This document shows, piece after piece, positions 61,301-64,000 of a stretch of 64,000 nucleotides of DNA. Below the pieces are notes generated by a model. That model was not told where the DNA came from. It saw only the letters and a program-made list of their open reading frames with translations, and did not search any database. The position numbers were made by a program, and so were the translations under genes. Every line of letters begins with the position of its first letter. Position 1 is the first letter of the stretch. Origin of the DNA: Flavobacterium hydrocarbonoxydans (GTDB lineage Bacteria; Bacteroidota; Bacteroidia; Flavobacteriales; Flavobacteriaceae); contig NZ_WSTB01000010.1 of the NCBI RefSeq assembly GCF_009789235.1, positions 149,576 to 213,575 on the forward strand, written 5' to 3'.

Positions 61301-64000
61301 TTACCGTTACAGTGTAAGTTCCTGCAGATAAACCAGTAGCTGTAGCAGCTGTTCCACCAATAGGAGCCCAAGCATAAGTATAAGTTCCCGATCCGCCAGT
61401 TGCAGTTACTGTTGCAGTTCCATTAGTTCCTGCATTACAAGAAATAGGAGTCTGAGTTATTGTTGCTGTTATAGCATCTGGTTCAGCGATAGTAGTACTA
61501 GCAGTTTCAGTACAACCATTGGCATCTGTTACCGTTACAGTGTAAGTTCCTGCAAACAAACCAGTAGCTGTAGCAGCTGTTCCTCCAGAAGGTGCCCATG
61601 AATACATATAAGTTCCTGTTCCTCCTGTTGGTGTTGCAGTTGCGGTTCCATCATTGGCTCCATTACAGCTAATATCTGTTTTTGATACAGTTGCCGTTAT
61701 AGCATCTGGTTCGGTAATAGTAGTGGTTTGTGTTCCGATACATCCGTTAGCATCGGTTATGGTTACGGTGTAAGTTCCTGCCGATAAACCAGTAGCTGTA
61801 GCAGCTGTTCCACCCGAAGGAGACCAGGCATAGGTATATACTCCTGATCCGCCAATTGCAGTTACTGTTGCAGTTCCATTAGTTCCTGTATTACAAGAAA
61901 TAGGAGTCTGAGTTATTGTTGCTGTAATAGCATCTGGTTCAGCGATAGTAGTACTAGCAGTTTCAGTACAACCATTGGCATCTGTTACCGTTACAGTGTA
62001 AGTTCCTGCAGACAAACCAGTAGCTGTAGCAGCTGTTCCTCCAGAAGGTGCCCAAGAATACGTATAAGCTCCTGTTCCTCCTGTTGGTGTTGCAGTTGCG
62101 GTTCCATCATTGGCTCCATTACAGCTAATATCTGTTTTTGATACAGTTGCCGTTATAGCATCTGGTTCAATAATAGTAGTGGTTTGTGTTCCGGTACATC
62201 CGTTAGCATCGGTTATGGTTACGGTGTAAGTTCCCGCAGACAAACCAGTAGCTGTAGCAGCAGTTCCACCTGAAGGAGACCAGGCATAGGTATAAGCTCC
62301 TGTTCCGCCAATAGCAGTTACTGTTGCAGTTCCATTAGTTCCTGTATTACAAGAAATAGGAGTCTGAGTTATTGTTGCTGTTATAGCATCTGGTTCAGCG
62401 ATAGTAGTACTAGCAGTTTCAGTACAACCATTGGCATCTGTTACCGTTACAGTGTAAGTTCCGGCAGATAAACCAGTAGCTGTAGCAGCTGTTCCACCAG
62501 AAGGTGACCAGGTATAGGTATAAGTTCCTGATCCGCCAGTTGCTACAACTGTAGCAGTTCCGTCAGCATCTCCATTACAAGAAATAGGAGTGTGAGTTGA
62601 AGCTGCAGTAAGTAAAGCCGGTTCTGTTATAGTAGTACTAGCAGTTTCAGTACAACCATTGGCATCTGTTACCGTTACGGTGTAAGTTCCTGCCGATAAA
62701 CCAGTAGCTGTATCAGCAGTTCCTCCAGAAGGAGACCAGGCATAGGTATAAGCTCCTGTTCCTCCTGTTGGTGTTGCAGTTGCGGTTCCATCATTGGCTC
62801 CATTACAGCTAATATCTGTTTTTGATACAGTTGCCGTTATAGCATCTGGTTCAATAATAGTAGTGGTTTGTGTTCCGGTACATCCGTTAGCATCGGTTAT
62901 GGTTACAGTGTAAGTTCCGGCAGATAAACCAGTAGCTGTAGCAGCTGTTCCTCCAGAAGGTGACCAGGCATAGGTATAAGCTCCTGTTCCGCCCATAGCA
63001 GTTACTGTTGCAGTTCCATTAGTTCCTGTATTACAAGAAATAGGAGTCTGAGTAATTGTTGCTGTTATAGCATCTGGTTCAGCGATAGTAGTACTAACAG
63101 TTTCAGTACAACCATTGGCATCGGTTATGGTTACGGTGTAAGTTCCTGCAGATAAACCAGTAGCTGTAGCAGCAGTTCCACCAGAAGGTGACCAGGCATA
63201 GGTATAAGTTCCTGATCCGCCAGTTGCTACAACTGTAGCAGTTCCGTCAGCATCTCCATTACAAGAAATAGGAGTGTGAGTTGCAGCTGCAGTAAGTAAA
63301 GCTGGTTCTGTTATAGTAGTACTAGCAGTTTCAGTACAACCATTGGCATCTGTTACCGTTACAGTGTAAGTTCCGGCAGATAAACCAGTAGCTGTAGCAG
63401 CTGTTCCTCCAGAAGGTGCCCATGAATACGTATAAATTCCTGTTCCTCCTGTTGGTGTTGCAGTTGCAGTTCCATCATTGGCTCCATTACAGCTAATATC
63501 CGTTTTTGATACAGTTGCCGTTATAGCATCTGGTTCGGTAATAGTAGTGGTTTGTGTTCCGGTACATCCGTTAGCATCGGTTATGGTTACGGTGTAAGTT
63601 CCTGCCGATAAACCAGTAGCTGTAGCAGCAGTTCCTCCAGAAGGTGCCCAAGAATACGTATAAGTTCCTGTTCCTCCTGTTGGTGTTGCAGTTGCAGTTC
63701 CATCATTGGCTCCATTACAGCTAATATCCGTTTTTGATACAGTTGCCGTTATAGCATCTGGTTCGGTAATAGTAACACTTGCTGTTCCGGTACAACCCAT
63801 TACATCTGTAATGGTCACGGTATATGTTCCGGCCGTAAGCCCTGAAGCAGTAGGAGCAGTTCCACCAGAAGGGCTCCAAGCGTAGGTATAACCTCCAGTT
63901 CCTCCAGTTGCTGTTACAGAGGCTGTTCCATTTGAACCTCCATTACAAGAAAGATTTGTTTGAGAAGTTGTTGCGGTTATAGCGGATGGTTCGGTAATAG
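58368..64000 (-). CDS. Giant SprB-repeat adhesin with type IX secretion signal, N terminus cut by window edge
   Basis: The frame is open to the right edge, so at least 1,877 residues are present and the start is missing; an apparent internal start near 63818 is just a GTG inside a repeat. From the edge to about 59900 there are 18 SprB-type repeats of about 76 residues (228 bp), each with SCN near the start, YTYxWxPSGG in the middle and TVTDANGC near the end, so two Cys per repeat. Then come a HYR-like segment, an MBG-type domain (FTYDGNVHTIEVDNAPVGSH), beta modules, and a type A T9SS C-terminal domain (LYPNPVQPGQTITVEA, ending KKSLKVIVNK). SprB-like proteins are moved along the surface during gliding. 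The repeats fall into three homogenised types plus decayed units at the C-terminal side. Confidence 0.93.
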   Translation of the reverse strand, partial: ITEPSAITATTSQTNLSCNGGSNGTASVTATGGTGGYTYAWSPSGGTAPTASGLTAGTYTVTITDVMGCTGTASVTITEPDAITATVSKTDISCNGANDGTATATPTGGTGTYTYSWAPSGGTAATATGLSAGTYTVTITDANGCTGTQTTTITEPDAITATVSKTDISCNGANDGTATATPTGGTGIYTYSWAPSGGTAATATGLSAGTYTVTVTDANGCTETASTTITEPALLTAAATHTPISCNGDADGTATVVATGGSGTYTYAWSPSGGTAATATGLSAGTYTVTITDANGCTETVSTTIAEPDAITATITQTPISCNTGTNGTATVTAMGGTGAYTYAWSPSGGTAATATGLSAGTYTVTITDANGCTGTQTTTIIEPDAITATVSKTDISCNGANDGTATATPTGGTGAYTYAWSPSGGTADTATGLSAGTYTVTVTDANGCTETASTTITEPALLTAASTHTPISCNGDADGTATVVATGGSGTYTYTWSPSGGTAATATGLSAGTYTVTVTDANGCTETASTTIAEPDAITATITQTPISCNTGTNGTATVTAIGGTGAYTYAWSPSGGTAATATGLSAGTYTVTITDANGCTGTQTTTIIEPDAITATVSKTDISCNGANDGTATATPTGGTGAYTYSWAPSGGTAATATGLSAGTYTVTVTDANGCTETASTTIAEPDAITATITQTPISCNTGTNGTATVTAIGGSGVYTYAWSPSGGTAATATGLSAGTYTVTITDANGCIGTQTTTITEPDAITATVSKTDISCNGANDGTATATPTGGTGTYMYSWAPSGGTAATATGLFAGTYTVTVTDANGCTETASTTIAEPDAITATITQTPISCNAGTNGTATVTATGGSGTYTYAWAPIGGTAATATGLSAGTYTVTVTDANGCTETASTTITEPALLTAAATHTPISCNGDADGTATVVATGGSETYTYAWSPSGGTAATATGLSAGTYTVTVTDANGCTETASTTIAEPDAITATITQTPISCNTGTNGTATVTAIGGSGAYTYAWSPSGGTAATATGLSAGTYTVTVTDANGCTATASVTITEPAAITATTTHTNVSCNSANGTATVVATGGSGTYTYSWAPSGGTNATATGLAQGLYTVTITDTNGCTATESVTITEPTAITATIIVTNISCNGGNDGTATVTATGGTGIYTYSWSPTGGTDATATGLSAGTYTVTITDTNGCTATQIINITEPALLLTATVTHTDATCIGNNGTATVTASGGSETYTYAWAPTGGTAATATGLTAGTYSVTVTDSNGCTATETVTISETTPISAVITTTNVTCSSATNGSATVIATGGTAPYTYSWAPSGATGATATGLAAGTYDVIVSDSNDCIFTQSITIIISPTTVPPVPNVAVLPTITNYCAILSTDIPIPTATDNCGGIVTATTTDPLEYTTEGIYVIVWNYVDGNGNSTTQEQTLELYLSPTDLTTFDGGDFTYDGNVHTIEVDNAPVGSHVAYSTEPATGHANGAINPGSYTVTAVVTPPAGYPHCTPLTLTAQLVVNKAEQFITFDNLPTINFQSGGTLQLNALSNSGLPIHYTFTYTSPLPPVSISPSGLITLLRSGELEITAHQDGDDFYLPADGVSQLLVIKNNDTSISEITIGDETLDNPSQQINYVLDCGVKTVDVAITAPDGVVIEPAPNFAINAPKPGIYTQDIKLTSEDGTSSKTYSVVVESRFNFADIVVKKFNNVLLVNNNPKTNGGYEFVSYQWFKNDELVGTGQYYSAGNNPNDTLDPTAEYYVKMTTKDGQVLQTCNTQLTLKSSYEAKLYPNPVQPGQTITVEADFPAEELETLQISIYSLSGKLIKTLKTSTSKTEIALPQATEGSTYLVLLQTANIKKSLKVIVNK
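59900..64000 (-). repeat. 228-bp tandem coding repeats with higher-order order
   Basis: Types by the residues before and after SCN: A (SKTDISCNGANDG), B (THTPISCNGDADG), C (TQTPISCNTGTNG). In protein order after the edge unit the series is A A B C A B C A C A C B C, then four diverged units. Same-type copies are nearly identical in DNA, pointing to recent duplication and exchange. Confidence 0.85.

Noticed and set aside
58368..63818. Complete adhesin starting at an internal GTG near 63818
   Set aside because: The reading frame stays open with the same repeats to the window edge, so the true start lies outside.
1..64000. tRNA, rRNA, insertion-sequence transposase or prophage genes
   Set aside because: None was recognised on either strand by eye; a tRNA scan or transposase profile search could still find degenerate copies.

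Overview
The window looks like a chromosomal piece of a Flavobacterium-like member of the Bacteroidota. The evidence is an AT-rich background, promoters with the Bacteroidota -7 element TAnnTTTG, a SusC/SusD pair, SprB-type repeats ending in a type IX secretion C-terminal signal, many TonB-dependent or lipobox-bearing envelope proteins, and flavobacterial intergenic repeats. All calls come from reading the sequence; no database search was run.

Layout. (1) 1-5060: the start of a YeeE/YedE sulfur-transport protein, a metallo-beta-lactamase/rhodanese sulfur enzyme, a repeat-rich gap, and cydA-cydB (cytochrome bd oxidase). (2) 5061-18950: an accessory region of mostly single small genes with long non-coding spacers. 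It holds a PHP-ATPase of TrlF type, a PD-(D/E)XK nuclease-like protein, a regulator with a four-fold periodic operator array, a VOC protein, an hxlR/azoreductase pair, an RDD protein and several orphan envelope proteins. Three of its genes lie downstream of copies of one ~118-200 bp leader; one is flanked by direct copies of a hairpin element. (3) 19051-21343: TauE/SafE exporter, Crp/Fnr regulator and a single-domain rhodanese. These look functionally linked to the left-hand sulfur genes: a similar Crp-like dyad sits at the same distance from the -7 element of both the exporter and the MBL/rhodanese gene. (4) 21420-26903: gapN, an M1 aminopeptidase, an esterase and an acetyltransferase, most with clear terminators.

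(5) 27353-50950: a complete alpha-mannan utilisation locus: SusC, SusD, a surface lipoprotein, a DUF4965-type enzyme, GH76 endo-mannanase, an unclassified TIM-barrel protein, GH92 x2, ROK sugar kinase, cupin phosphomannose isomerase, LacI regulator, then GH43 and a third GH92. A 14-16 bp LacI-type palindrome directly abuts the -7 element of susC, the GH43 gene and the last GH92 gene, giving a three-promoter regulon. The logic is surface capture and endo-cutting, periplasmic trimming to mannose, phosphorylation and isomerisation to fructose-6-phosphate.

(6) 51059-64000: a siderophore-type TonB receptor with an iron-box-like palindrome, a small helical protein, a 21-bp-period GC-rich repeat array, and a leftward cluster of giant SprB-repeat adhesin (cut by the window edge), outer-membrane barrel, VgrG and PAAR. 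Finding an injection-machine spike pair directly behind a type IX-secreted adhesin is the oddest gene arrangement here; the strongest unexplained non-coding signals are the 21-bp array, the 39-bp operator array and the repeated leader.
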